DNA of 64,000 nucleotides from Deltaproteobacteria bacterium (GCA_020354645.1 CP070652.1:2389811-2453810), one strand, 5' to 3'. Shown: positions 41,999 to 50,213, counted from the stretch's first letter. Numbers and translations are program-made. The notes: generated from the sequence alone by a model not told the origin.

Positions 41999-42982
41999 GT
42001 GAAAAACGTTTGCATGTCAATAATTATTGCCATTTTACTTGCCTTTTGGGTGTCTGCCCACGCCGATTATAACGCCGAAGATACGCTAGAAGCGGTTCTT
42101 AAAATACGGGCCACAGTTCCAGACAATGCCTATACGGCTGGCTCGCTCGGAACGGTACGGGAGGGAAACGGCATCGTCATTGATTCGAAGGGCCATATTT
42201 TAACGATAGGTTATCTTATTCTAGAAGCCGAAACCATAGAAGTCTATTCCCCCAAAGGTCATCCGGTAAAAGCAACCTTTGTTGGTTATGACCATAAAAC
42301 CGGCTTTGGTCTATTGCGGGCAAAGGAGCCTCTCAAGGTTGCGCCGATGAAACTCGGGCGGTCTTCAACCGTCGGCGAAGGGGACCCGGTTCTGATCGTC
42401 AGCCATGGGGGATCAGATTCTGTTCAAGGTGCCCATGTTGTTGCCCGCAGGGAGTTTACAGGCTATTGGGAATATCTTCTTGAAGATGCACTTTATGTTT
42501 CCCCACCGCATCCGAATTATGGCGGCGCTGCCCTCATCGGGCGCGATGGCCAACTGTTGGGTATCGGGTCCATTTTTACCCAGATCATGGTTCCTGAATT
42601 CGGTGTGATCCCTTGCAATATGTTTGTTCCAATCGACCGCCTGAAACCGATACTGACCGACCTAATTTCCATCGGACGCGCCCATGATCCGCCCCAGCCC
42701 TGGCTGGGTTTGCATGTGGATGAATCCCATGGACGCGTCATTGTCATTCGGGTTTCCGCTGAAGGTCCCGCCGCGCGCGCGGGCCTCAATTCCGGCGATA
42801 TTATTCTTACAGTGAACCAAAGCGCAGTGAAGGGAGTTGCTGATTTTTACCGTAAGGTCTGGGCTCTTGGCAGAGCAGGGGTAGAGGTGCCTTTGAGCAT
42901 TCTCCAGGGCACTCGAATTCGTGATGTAAAGGTTCGCTCTGGCGATCGTTATGAATTACTGAGACTTACTCCCAGGCGCTAA
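41999..42982 (+). CDS. HtrA/DegP-like pseudoprotease with PDZ domain
   Basis: About 327 residues. A signal peptide (residues 1-22, ending SAHA) sends it to the periplasm. Residues 45-215 are a trypsin-like HtrA domain and 230-315 a PDZ domain (PWLGLHVD, GPAARAGLNSGDIILTVN). All three catalytic residues appear replaced: histidine by Y72 (ILTIGYLI where HtrA has LTNNHVV), aspartate by G102 (KTGFGLLRA for TDLALLK), and serine by Y174 (PNYGGAAL for GNSGGAL). It can hardly be a protease and may bind or chaperone exported proteins. GTG 41999 is preferred since AAGGGG lies 8 bases upstream; GTG 41990 is the alternative. A MITE lies upstream. Confidence 0.85.
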   Translation: MKNVCMSIIIAILLAFWVSAHADYNAEDTLEAVLKIRATVPDNAYTAGSLGTVREGNGIVIDSKGHILTIGYLILEAETIEVYSPKGHPVKATFVGYDHKTGFGLLRAKEPLKVAPMKLGRSSTVGEGDPVLIVSHGGSDSVQGAHVVARREFTGYWEYLLEDALYVSPPHPNYGGAALIGRDGQLLGIGSIFTQIMVPEFGVIPCNMFVPIDRLKPILTDLISIGRAHDPPQPWLGLHVDESHGRVIVIRVSAEGPAARAGLNSGDIILTVNQSAVKGVADFYRKVWALGRAGVEVPLSILQGTRIRDVKVRSGDRYELLRLTPRR

Positions 42983-43178
42983 ACAAGGTCTCGGTATTTC
43001 CGGGAAATACAAATAAATTTCCCTTTTTGACAGCCGGGCCTGGAACGGGTTCTCCTTTCTACTATCATTGGTTTACAGCGAGGCGCTTAAATATTTCGGA
43101 TACCTCGCGATACTAAATAGTTGTAATTCATTCTTCATTTTGGTTATGCACAATTGAGGGAATATTACAAACGCAGGC

Positions 43179-44039
43179 TTATTCCGATTTCAGGGCAGCG
43201 TTTAAGGAACCGCTCTTAAAACCGTCCAGATCCAGTGAAACATAACCAAATCCCAGTTCATGAAATTTCTTACTTATTTTTTTCCGATACTTTAACAAGA
43301 CCTCGCAGTCCCGAAGCGGAATCTCAATTCTAGCTGTATCTCCGTGATGCCGAACTCTCAGCACCTGAAAACCGAGGCTATAGAGAAAATTTTCGGCCTT
43401 TTCAACCTGATTTAGTTTTTCGGTAGTCACTTTTTCCCCGTAGGCAATCCTGCTGGCCAAACACGGCATGGCGGGTTTCTCGGCAATTTCGAGGCCGAAG
43501 TAAGCACATATCGAGCGAATAGTCTTCTTGTTAAAGCCCAGTTCAATGTAGGGCGCCAGGATTGATGCTTCCCGGGCGGCTTGCATTCCGGGCCGAAAAT
43601 CATCGAGATCGTCCAGGTTGGCGCCGTAAAAAATCGGCCCGGATGATATTCCTCGCGGATTCCGCAGTTGACTGCGGAGGTTCTCGATTCTTTCGAAAAG
43701 CGCTTTTTTGCAAAAGTAACATCGATTTGCCGGGTTGGCCAGGTATTGCGGATTTTGCATCTCTCGCGTTTGGACAATTTGAAGGGGAATATTATGTTGT
43801 TCTGCAAATTTGAGGGCGAGACGATGTTCCCGGCGTGAAAGCGAAGGGCTGTCGGCCAGAACGGCAACCATCTTTTTACCCAGGGCCAAATGCGCGACAT
43901 GTGCCAGCAAAGAACTGTCCACTCCGCCGCTATATGCCACAATACCATGTGTATAACGGGAAAAATAGTCTTTCAATTTCTTTGAATTGATGTCCGTTAC
44001 AGTTCGGTTTTCCGGAATATCTTTAATATTTTCAGCCAT
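43179..44039 (-). CDS. larE: LarE-family ATP-dependent sulfur transferase
   Basis: About 286 residues. The PP-loop is SGGVDSS (residues 37-43). CYFCKK (C107, C110) and the sacrificial-cysteine position PCLASR (C193) match the LarE family. LarE adenylates and then thiolates pyridinium-dicarboxylate mononucleotide during synthesis of the nickel-pincer cofactor of lactate racemase, giving up its cysteine sulfur in the L. plantarum enzyme. Several cysteines here could instead hold an iron-sulfur cluster, as proposed for other LarE types. LarB and LarC are not in the window. The ATG at 44039 fits the family; a TTG at 44090 is possible. It follows mnmA by 65 bases, in the same direction. Confidence 0.85.
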   Translation of the reverse strand: MAENIKDIPENRTVTDINSKKLKDYFSRYTHGIVAYSGGVDSSLLAHVAHLALGKKMVAVLADSPSLSRREHRLALKFAEQHNIPLQIVQTREMQNPQYLANPANRCYFCKKALFERIENLRSQLRNPRGISSGPIFYGANLDDLDDFRPGMQAAREASILAPYIELGFNKKTIRSICAYFGLEIAEKPAMPCLASRIAYGEKVTTEKLNQVEKAENFLYSLGFQVLRVRHHGDTARIEIPLRDCEVLLKYRKKISKKFHELGFGYVSLDLDGFKSGSLNAALKSE

Positions 44040-44104
44040 TTTCTGATTCTCTGATAGGCGCGGGCGGATTCTGATGTTTGTTTGTCGCAAGTTATACGCC
44101 GGGG

Positions 44105-45208
44105 CTACTTGAGCGCTTCCTGAATTACGCCGCCGCCGAGCACGGTATCTTCCGTATAAAAAACGGCGTGTTGTCCCGGAGTGACCGCCATCTGTGGCTC
44201 ATCGAACAAAATTTTAAGTTTGCCCTTTTCATCTGGAAACACAGTTGCATCAACCGGACTGGAGTTCAAGCGGATTTTGACAGTTACCCGATGCGGCCGG
44301 TCAAGTTTTTCAATGGCGACAAGATTAATGTCTTTGACGATAAGGCCCTTGGAGAAAAGTTTCTCTCTGTCGCCCACTACAATGCGATTGTTCTTGGCAT
44401 CCACTCTCACAACATAAAGCGGACGGTCGGAAGTGATACCGAGGCCCCGGCGTTGCCCCACGGTATAGTAGATAATGCCTCGATGTTCTCCCAAAACCTT
44501 ACCGTTTTCGTCCACGATTTTACCCGCTTTTACTTCTTCTTTGTTGAAAAGCAGAGAGTAATCACCGCCGGCTATAAAGTCCTGACTTTCGGTGCGGTTT
44601 GCTGTTGTCAGTCCAAGAGAACGGGCAATTTTTCTTACCTGCTTTTTTTTGTAGACGCCGAGCGGAAAAATTGTATGCGACAGTTGTTCGATGGTTAGAG
44701 CGTACAAAAAATAACTTTGATCTTTTGCCAAATCGATTGCTCTTTTCAGCAGAAAGCGTTTTCCGGCGTTTACTATCCTGGCATAGTGACCGGTTGCAAA
44801 GAATTCAAAATCTACACCGGTTTTTTTTGCTTTTTCTAGAAGAAAGCCGAACTTGAGCCTTTGGTTGCATATAATACACGGATTGGGTGTTTTCCCCGCC
44901 AGATATTCATTTCTGAAATGATCGATGACACATGATCTGTATTCTTTCCGCAGGTCTACCGTTTGATAGGGAATATTGAGTTTTTCACACACCGATCTTG
45001 CGGCGTCAAGATCCTCCATTTCACCGGGCCCATAGCAGGCATGTTTTTGAGTTTCCTTCAATTCCAAAGAGCCGTCAAATATCTGCATGGTAATCCCGTG
45101 AACGGCATATCCGTTTTCTTTAAGCAAAGCTGCAGCCACGGATGAATCCACACCGCCGCTGAGCCCAATGGCAACCCTTATTCCGCTATATGCCTTCTTC
45201 GTTTTCAT
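44105..45208 (-). CDS. mnmA: tRNA-specific 2-thiouridylase (MnmA), variant lacking the second catalytic cysteine
   Basis: A 367-residue PP-loop enzyme that thiolates uridine 34 of Lys, Glu and Gln tRNAs. SGGVDSS begins at residue 17, GKTPNPCIICN holds the first catalytic cysteine C111 with an additional C114, and FATGHYARI, KDQSYFLYAL, TVGQRRGLGI are typical. In standard MnmA a second catalytic cysteine sits in a SQxxCFI segment. Here the segment is TESQDFIAGGDY (207-216), two residues shorter and without cysteine. An additional C58 lies in HACYGPGE. This is either a cluster-using variant or a paralog. It is upstream of larE, another PP-loop sulfur transferase. Confidence 0.85.
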   Translation of the reverse strand: MKTKKAYSGIRVAIGLSGGVDSSVAAALLKENGYAVHGITMQIFDGSLELKETQKHACYGPGEMEDLDAARSVCEKLNIPYQTVDLRKEYRSCVIDHFRNEYLAGKTPNPCIICNQRLKFGFLLEKAKKTGVDFEFFATGHYARIVNAGKRFLLKRAIDLAKDQSYFLYALTIEQLSHTIFPLGVYKKKQVRKIARSLGLTTANRTESQDFIAGGDYSLLFNKEEVKAGKIVDENGKVLGEHRGIIYYTVGQRRGLGITSDRPLYVVRVDAKNNRIVVGDREKLFSKGLIVKDINLVAIEKLDRPHRVTVKIRLNSSPVDATVFPDEKGKLKILFDEPQMAVTPGQHAVFYTEDTVLGGGVIQEALK

Positions 45209-45429
45209 TCCTAATATCGTTATCGTGTCCGTCCTTCTTACCGGTGTTCGTCTCTAAAGCACCTTCAATGAATAACCATCCGGTGCTATACCGTCAAGCC
45301 AAAACGCCATCACGATAATAAAGCTCAATTTTAACTTGATGCCCATTCAATACAAGTATAAAAAGAGATTGGAATCCTGATCGCTCAATACGTAATTTTA
45401 AGGATAAAATTCTTTTATCGGATTGAATT

Positions 45430-45573
45430 ATGAGTGGCAGATTTGGTAAATACGGTGATATCAAAAGAAAGGCCAGGGTCCGACCAAACAGACCACTGAG
45501 AAAAAAATTGGAAAACCCCAAAAGAATCGAGCGTCGGAAGCGCCGTTCCACCAAAAAAGAGGCGCCGGCCTAA
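45430..45573 (+). CDS. Small basic protein (47 residues)
   Basis: A 47-residue, lysine- and arginine-rich frame: MSGRFGKYGDIKRKARV at the start and RIERRKRRSTKKEAPA at the end. Such composition could indicate RNA or ribosome binding. The start GRFGKYGD looks like a conserved motif rather than random sequence. The ribosome-binding site is weak. The opposite strand also has an open frame (45294-45554), but with poor composition. Confidence 0.45.
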   Translation: MSGRFGKYGDIKRKARVRPNRPLRKKLENPKRIERRKRRSTKKEAPA

Positions 45574-45636
45574 CCTTCAGGGGGCCTGTATTTATTCACA
45601 GAATCGACGACCGGCAACACCTGGGGAGTGGCTGCT

Positions 45637-45996
45637 ATGACAGATAATACAAATTTCGGCTCAGATTCCTTCACGAAGGCTTGTCAGAAAATCTTGGCAG
45701 AGCACCCGACAGCAATTGGAGTGGCTTATAAAGGGTTGGATTGCGGTTGCGCGCTGATCTGTGGTGTTTCTGCCAAAGGTGACCCCATCGGATCATTGAT
45801 TTACGTCTCGGGGCAGCCGGCCCCAAAAGGTCAAAGGGCGACGATATGTCTGAAGTGTAAAAAAAATAACGGATTAAACCGGGTAGTCAAGGAGGGCATC
45901 AGCTGGCCGGGCGATGAGAGTGAACTGCCTGATATAGAATTGAGACTTTTAATCGGCAGGAAAGTTTTTGGCCCCTATTATGTGGAACCGCAGTAA
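45637..45996 (+). CDS. Small cysteine-containing soluble protein, unknown
   Basis: About 119 residues. Cysteines cluster in LDCGCALICGV (near residue 47) and CLKCKKNNG (near 80), suggesting a metal or cluster site, with a DIELRLLIGRKVFGPYYV strand region at the end. GGGAG lies about 8 bases before ATG 45637. Its stop codon overlaps the left direct repeat of MITE copy A2, so the element inserted exactly at the end of the gene. No family recognised. Confidence 0.65.
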   Translation: MTDNTNFGSDSFTKACQKILAEHPTAIGVAYKGLDCGCALICGVSAKGDPIGSLIYVSGQPAPKGQRATICLKCKKNNGLNRVVKEGISWPGDESELPDIELRLLIGRKVFGPYYVEPQ

Positions 45997-46002
45997 CTAA
46001 TT

Positions 46003-46278
46003 GAGGAGTCGGGGAATTTTTTAGCTTAGGTCGCTACATGAATCATCAGCGACTGCATCGTGCAAACTCACGCATAAGGGATCGTAGCCAAAGAACAGTG
46101 CTTTGACATCAAAATAATGGATTCGGGATTAAATCAGCATCACGGGCATAAGCCATATTCAGGTTGCTGTCTGTTCTTTGGCAACGTTCCCTAATGCCTT
46201 CAAACAGTGCACGATTTCGCTGCTGATAATTCATTCCGCCATCATCAAAGGCTGGGTGGAAAAACTCCCCGACTCCTC
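46003..46278. mobile_element. MITE-like palindromic element, core type A (copy 2)
   Basis: A 276-bp element with ends GAGGAGTCGGGGAATTTTTT and AAAAACTCCCCGACTCCTC. It is the second copy of the core found at 13514-13788 (for example AATCATCAGCGACTGCATCG and CGATTTCGCTGCTGATAATT, both shared), same orientation. Flanking direct repeat: AACTAATT (45995-46002 and 46279-46286). The left repeat overlaps the stop codon of the upstream gene, and the right end lies 33 bases before the DinB-family gene. Confidence 0.85.
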
Positions 46279-46311
46279 AACTAATTATAGATTATATGAG
46301 GAAAAAATAAA

Positions 46312-46797
46312 ATGGATAAAGAACAGGCATTACGAGAACATCTGTTGTACCTTTTAGACGGCGGTGGTGCCCATATCAGCTTTGCTTCCGCCTTAAAAGA
46401 TTTTCCTGTAGATCTTGCTGGGCAAAAAATTCCCAAGCTTGACCACACCGCCTGGCAGCTTGTCGATCATTTACGGATTGCCCAGTGGGATATCCTGAAG
46501 TTTATCAAGAATCCAGATCATACTTCACCTGATTATCCTCACGGCTACTGGCCGAAGAAAAATGCCCCGGCGGATGCCCAAGCATGGTATGATGCCATAT
46601 CTGCGTTTTCAAATGATTTGGAAGAAATCAAAACCCTGGTTGCCGATCCTGAGGCAGACTTGCTTTCTCCATTCCCCCATGGCAGCGGCCAGACCTTATT
46701 GCGGGAAGCACTTCTGGTTGCGGATCATAACTCCTACCACATTGGCCAGCTCGTCGATCTGCGTATGTTGCTGGGTGTTCCGGTTCGCGATTACTAA
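46312..46797 (+). CDS. DinB-family protein
   Basis: A 161-residue four-helix bundle of the DinB/YfiT type. Metal-binding histidines appear in TAWQLVDHLRIAQWDIL (near residue 52) and in VADHNSYHIGQLVDLR (near residues 137-141), where the DHxxYHxGQ signature is clear. Related enzymes transfer small thiols or groups in detoxification (bacillithiol, mycothiol); this member could act on an unknown thiol conjugate. GAGG lies 11 bases upstream of ATG 46312, close to the MITE end. Confidence 0.83.
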   Translation: MDKEQALREHLLYLLDGGGAHISFASALKDFPVDLAGQKIPKLDHTAWQLVDHLRIAQWDILKFIKNPDHTSPDYPHGYWPKKNAPADAQAWYDAISAFSNDLEEIKTLVADPEADLLSPFPHGSGQTLLREALLVADHNSYHIGQLVDLRMLLGVPVRDY

Positions 46798-46907
46798 GGA
46801 ATGGATTCGATCAGCGGGGTAGAGACAGAGAGTTGAAAAAATAGATTTTTTAACCCGGTCGCGGATTACATGGGCAATTTTCGGTTTGGGTTTACAAAAA
46901 ATTAATT

Positions 46908-47173
46908 TTAAATCATTTCGATTCCAAGGTTCGGAAACTGCTTTTTGAACTCCCCGGTGAGGGCTTCCAGGGTAGTGGACAGCAGCAGGGCGGAAATTAC
47001 GGTGCAGCCGCACTTGCCGGGATGGATCGTGTTAATAAAAACCGACAATTTTCTGCGCACTTTATTGTAACACACTTTTTTAACGGACCTAATTGGGCAA
47101 TCGTAAGCTGACTTTCAGGCTCTTTGACCCGATCGAGAACCGCCTCTATTTTTTGTAACATTTCAGCATCCAT
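46908..47173 (-). pseudogene. DUF59/MIP18-like iron-sulfur assembly protein, frameshifted
   Basis: The first half (MDAEMLQKIEAVLDRVKEPE, then SQLTIAQLG) matches the start of DUF59 proteins, which assist Fe-S cluster assembly. Translation then runs into an unrelated frame and stops at 46997. In the next frame, the expected continuation appears: SVKKVCYNKVRRKLSVF, HPGKCGCTVISALLLSTTLEA and KKQFPNLGIEMI, ending with TAA at 46908. One base lost near 47085-47090 (in GGTCC before the A run) restores a protein of about 88 residues. Either a real frameshift or a sequencing error. Confidence 0.65.
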
Positions 47174-47376
47174 CCTTTTTTTGTAAACTTGCTTTATCAA
47201 GCTGTCAATTCGCAATTTGTCTGTCGAGAATTTTTGTCCTCCATTGATTAAATTCGAGTAAATCTATATAATACTTTGATTAATAGCCAAATATTTCCTG
47301 GCAACAGACTGGCATTGAAATAAAGAAATTTTTTGTGAGCGGTTTAAGCAATAAATTAATTTTGAAAAGTATCCCA

Positions 47377-48744
47377 ATGAAAAAACTTAAATTCGCAACG
47401 CCCTGCGGGGCTGCCTGGGTTTTAGCTATTTTTCTATCTTTGACTCCTGTTAAAGGTTTTGCTTACACGCCCGTATGGATTCAGACCCATATGGACGGAA
47501 CCCTCCAAATTCCGGGAGTTTACCATGGTGTAAGCTTTGCGACGTACAAGGGGAATGCGCCGGATTATGCAGCCATGAGGCTTGCCAAAGATCGTGCTTT
47601 AGACGAACTTTGCTACGGACTTTCGGTTTCTTTAAAATCACAATTTGAGAATCGGATTGTGGAAAAAGGAGATTACGAAGAACAGCAGATTTCATCCTCC
47701 CTATTCGTTAGCACCCGAAAAGTCTTATCCGGCGTTGAGGAAAAGGAAAATTGGCGTGATTCCAAACAGCATCGGTACTGGGTGATGGTGACCATCGACA
47801 AAATAAATGCTGATCGACAATTACAGGAACAGAAATTCATCAATGAAGTTGTTGATCGATTGGAAAACAAACAGGAAGAGATCCTAAAAGGAATAAAGAA
47901 GATATCATTGTTACTGAATCAGAATATGAAACTTTATGCAGATCGGATGCAGCATTTCGAGAAACTGCTTGTGACAATTGATAAAAAGGTCAGTGCCGCG
48001 GGTGCTGAGACCCAAAATGAGTATGCCTACATCCAGGAAGAAATCAAAAAGCTTGAGCAGAACCGGCGGAAACAGTCTGAACGCATGGAGAGCATACAAC
48101 ACGTTCAGGGTCAACAACTAGCGGAACTCATGTATCAGAATAAAATGCTGCAGGATCTTTTAAGTCAAATCTCCGGCAAAATACAGCAGGATTATTTTCT
48201 AGCTCTCACCGATGACGATGTAAAGCGCAAAGAAACTACCTCAAAACTGTGGGTGGAAATAAAGCCCCAAAAAGGGCAGGGTGCAGATTACTATTCAGGT
48301 GAAAAAATCCGTTTTCGCGTGCGGGCATCCAGAGGGTGTTATATCAAAGTGATCTATCTCACTTCGTTGGAAAAAAATCGTTCTAATGAAAGAAGAATGA
48401 ATATTCTTCTTTTCCCAAACGAACACGACCGAGACAACTGGATCCAGGCCGGTGAAACCAAGGTCATCGGAAAGCATGGCGAACTTGAGATCCAACCACC
48501 ATTCGGTAAAGATGTCATTACGGTGGTTGCCTCTGAAAAACAGTTTACGGACGTTGAAGAGAATCTGAAGCAGGCCGCGGGCACTTATTATTCGATAGTT
48601 ACCGGAAACACGCGCGATGCCATCCGGGTCCGCGGCATGGGTGTGGTTACGCCCGCCACAAGTGCGGATACTGGATCTGGGCATCTCTCTGTTTCCGGCA
48701 CCGTCGCCACCGACACCTGTTTCATCGTCAGCCATTCGAGGTAA
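47377..48744 (+). CDS. Exported protein with coiled coil and DUF4384 domain
   Basis: About 455 residues. A signal peptide (KLKFATPCGAAWVLAIFLSL) is followed by a domain like the N-terminal part of LPP20-type proteins (RLAKDRALDELCYGLSVSLKS), then a long coiled coil (about 150-280), and a beta-sandwich of DUF4384 type (WVEIKPQKGQGADYYSGEKI, YIKVIYLTS, LLFPNEHDRDN, TVVASEKQF). DUF4384 occurs in exported proteins near peptidases and kinases but has no defined activity. ATG 47377 gives a normal signal peptide; GTG 47335 would lengthen it by 14. A MITE follows 100 bases downstream. Confidence 0.75.
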   Translation: MKKLKFATPCGAAWVLAIFLSLTPVKGFAYTPVWIQTHMDGTLQIPGVYHGVSFATYKGNAPDYAAMRLAKDRALDELCYGLSVSLKSQFENRIVEKGDYEEQQISSSLFVSTRKVLSGVEEKENWRDSKQHRYWVMVTIDKINADRQLQEQKFINEVVDRLENKQEEILKGIKKISLLLNQNMKLYADRMQHFEKLLVTIDKKVSAAGAETQNEYAYIQEEIKKLEQNRRKQSERMESIQHVQGQQLAELMYQNKMLQDLLSQISGKIQQDYFLALTDDDVKRKETTSKLWVEIKPQKGQGADYYSGEKIRFRVRASRGCYIKVIYLTSLEKNRSNERRMNILLFPNEHDRDNWIQAGETKVIGKHGELEIQPPFGKDVITVVASEKQFTDVEENLKQAAGTYYSIVTGNTRDAIRVRGMGVVTPATSADTGSGHLSVSGTVATDTCFIVSHSR

Positions 48745-48844
48745 ACGCACCAACCGCTGGAAACGATACCCCAAGGTTTGTTAGTTATTCACTTGGGGTC
48801 GTAGTAACATCGCCTGGGAGAGATCATTTTAAATTATCTAAATT

Positions 48845-49059
48845 CAGGGGTCGGGGTATTTTTTTCACGGCAAGATGCCGGGTTGTTGCCTGTCAAGCCT
48901 GACAGCGGCAACTGCCTTGCATTTTACTGCCGGCTAGTTAAAACTTTCGCGCCAACAAGAATCGAGGCCGTGTTTTGCCTTTCTCGGCGGCAATAGCCCT
49001 CTGCCCATTAGAAGCACCGGGGCGATCATCTTGTCGTGAAAAAAACACCCCGACCCCTC
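48845..49059. mobile_element. MITE-like palindromic element, core type B (copy 2)
   Basis: A 215-bp element that is the inverted twin of the element at 14806-15017 over its full length, with ends CAGGGGTCGGGGTATTTTTTT and AAAAAAACACCCCGACCCCTC given here as separate ends. Flanking direct repeat ATCTAAATT (48836-48844 and 49060-49068). The right end lies 19 bases before the zinc-ribbon/SUMF1 start codon, so the element displaced the normal leader of that gene. Confidence 0.87.
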
Positions 49060-49078
49060 ATCTAAATTAGAACAACAT

Positions 49079-50023
49079 ATGGCAAAGAATTATGACGTCT
49101 GCCCGGGATGCGGGGAGCCGGTTCAAAAGAATTGGAAGGTTTGTCCTGCCTGTGAAACTGTACTAAGCCGGATTATCTGTCCTCAATGTGGCCTGGCAGT
49201 CAAAGAAAACTGGAAACGCTGTCCCGAATGCGAGACCAGGCTGATCTGTCCTTCCTGTGGCAGCCGAATTTCCGGTGGCTATTCCCGATGCCCGCAATGT
49301 CAATCAAACACCATTCAAAAAATTGATTCGGAATCCAATTTCTCGGATCCTATTATCGGAATCGAGTTTGTACGTGTTTCCGGTGGATTGTTTATGATGG
49401 GCGATACCTTTGATGACGGGGCTGAAAATGAGCGCCCGGTTCATGAAGTACAGCTAGAAGATTTCTATATCGGCAAATACCCTGTCACTCAGCGCCAATG
49501 GCAGCAGGTGATGAATCATAATCCGTCCCACTTTCAGGGCAACTTACACCCGGTGGAAAAGGTCACGTGGCATGATGTTCAAATTTTTATCGATAAATTA
49601 ATTGTTTTGAATGAGGACAAATTAAAATACCGTCTCCCTTCAGAAGCAGAGTGGGAGTACGCCGCCAGAAGCTGCGGCGGAAATGAGAGATATGCCGGGG
49701 GTGGAAATGTTGACACGGTAGCGTGGTATGCTGAAAACGCAGATGAATCCACCCACCCGGTGGGAGAAAAAGCACCCAACGGCTGCGGCTTATATGATAT
49801 GAGCGGCAATGCTTGGGAATGGTGTCAGGACAAATATCGTGAGAATGCCTATGAATTTCATCTGAGAGAGAATCCCGTTTGCCTTGAAGGCGGATTAGAC
49901 CGGGTGATCCGCGGCGGCAGTTGGAACCTGGACGCGTGGAGCGTTCGCTGTGCCAGACGCTTTGGGTTTCCAACCGATTACTATGGTCCGGGACTGGGTT
50001 TTCGTTTGGTGAGGGTTATTTGA
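49079..50023 (+). CDS. Zinc-ribbon protein with SUMF1/FGE-like domain
   Basis: A 314-residue soluble protein. Three tandem zinc ribbons occupy residues 8-80 (CPGCGEPVQKNWKVCPAC, CPQCGLAVKENWKRCPEC, CPSCGSRISGGYSRCPQC). From about residue 95 comes a formylglycine-generating-enzyme-like (SUMF1) domain: FVRVSGGLFMMGD, FYIGKYPVTQRQWQQV, RLPSEAEWEYAAR, GLYDMSGNAWEWC, RGGSWNL and GFRLVR. Of the two catalytic cysteines of true FGE only one is apparent (SVRCARR); the position before it holds W/S, so the domain is probably non-enzymatic or acts otherwise. There is no ribosome-binding site before ATG 49079; the MITE ends just upstream. Confidence 0.83.
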   Translation: MAKNYDVCPGCGEPVQKNWKVCPACETVLSRIICPQCGLAVKENWKRCPECETRLICPSCGSRISGGYSRCPQCQSNTIQKIDSESNFSDPIIGIEFVRVSGGLFMMGDTFDDGAENERPVHEVQLEDFYIGKYPVTQRQWQQVMNHNPSHFQGNLHPVEKVTWHDVQIFIDKLIVLNEDKLKYRLPSEAEWEYAARSCGGNERYAGGGNVDTVAWYAENADESTHPVGEKAPNGCGLYDMSGNAWEWCQDKYRENAYEFHLRENPVCLEGGLDRVIRGGSWNLDAWSVRCARRFGFPTDYYGPGLGFRLVRVI

Positions 50024-50084
50024 TATCAATCAAATAAACGATTGTCTTATAAACGCTGAACGGTTTTATTCGCCTTGTCTGAAT

Positions 50085-50145
50085 ACCCCGTTTCGCGACT
50101 CGACTGAACTCGTCGAAGTCTGCAGCGTGACTGCGGGGAGCTCCA
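50085..50145. repeat. Dispersed repeat, ACTCGACTGA...CGTCGAAGTCTG
   Basis: CGACTCGACTGAACTCGTCG and AAGTCTG are shared with 54059-54086, followed in both by a GC stretch and GGGGAGCTC. This forms an imperfect hairpin (CGACTCGA against the following TCGTCG). It lies in the 190-bp convergent gap after the zinc-ribbon/SUMF1 gene. Confidence 0.5.
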
Positions 50146-50213
50146 TTTGTGAAGAAAAAACTCTCGCAAGCGGCAGCGTTGGGAGTCCCCTTTGCCGTAG
50201 GAATCTTTTAAAA

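Noticed and set aside
45294-45554. 86-codon minus-strand frame
   Set aside because: Overlaps the small basic protein gene on the other strand, which has a more protein-like composition.
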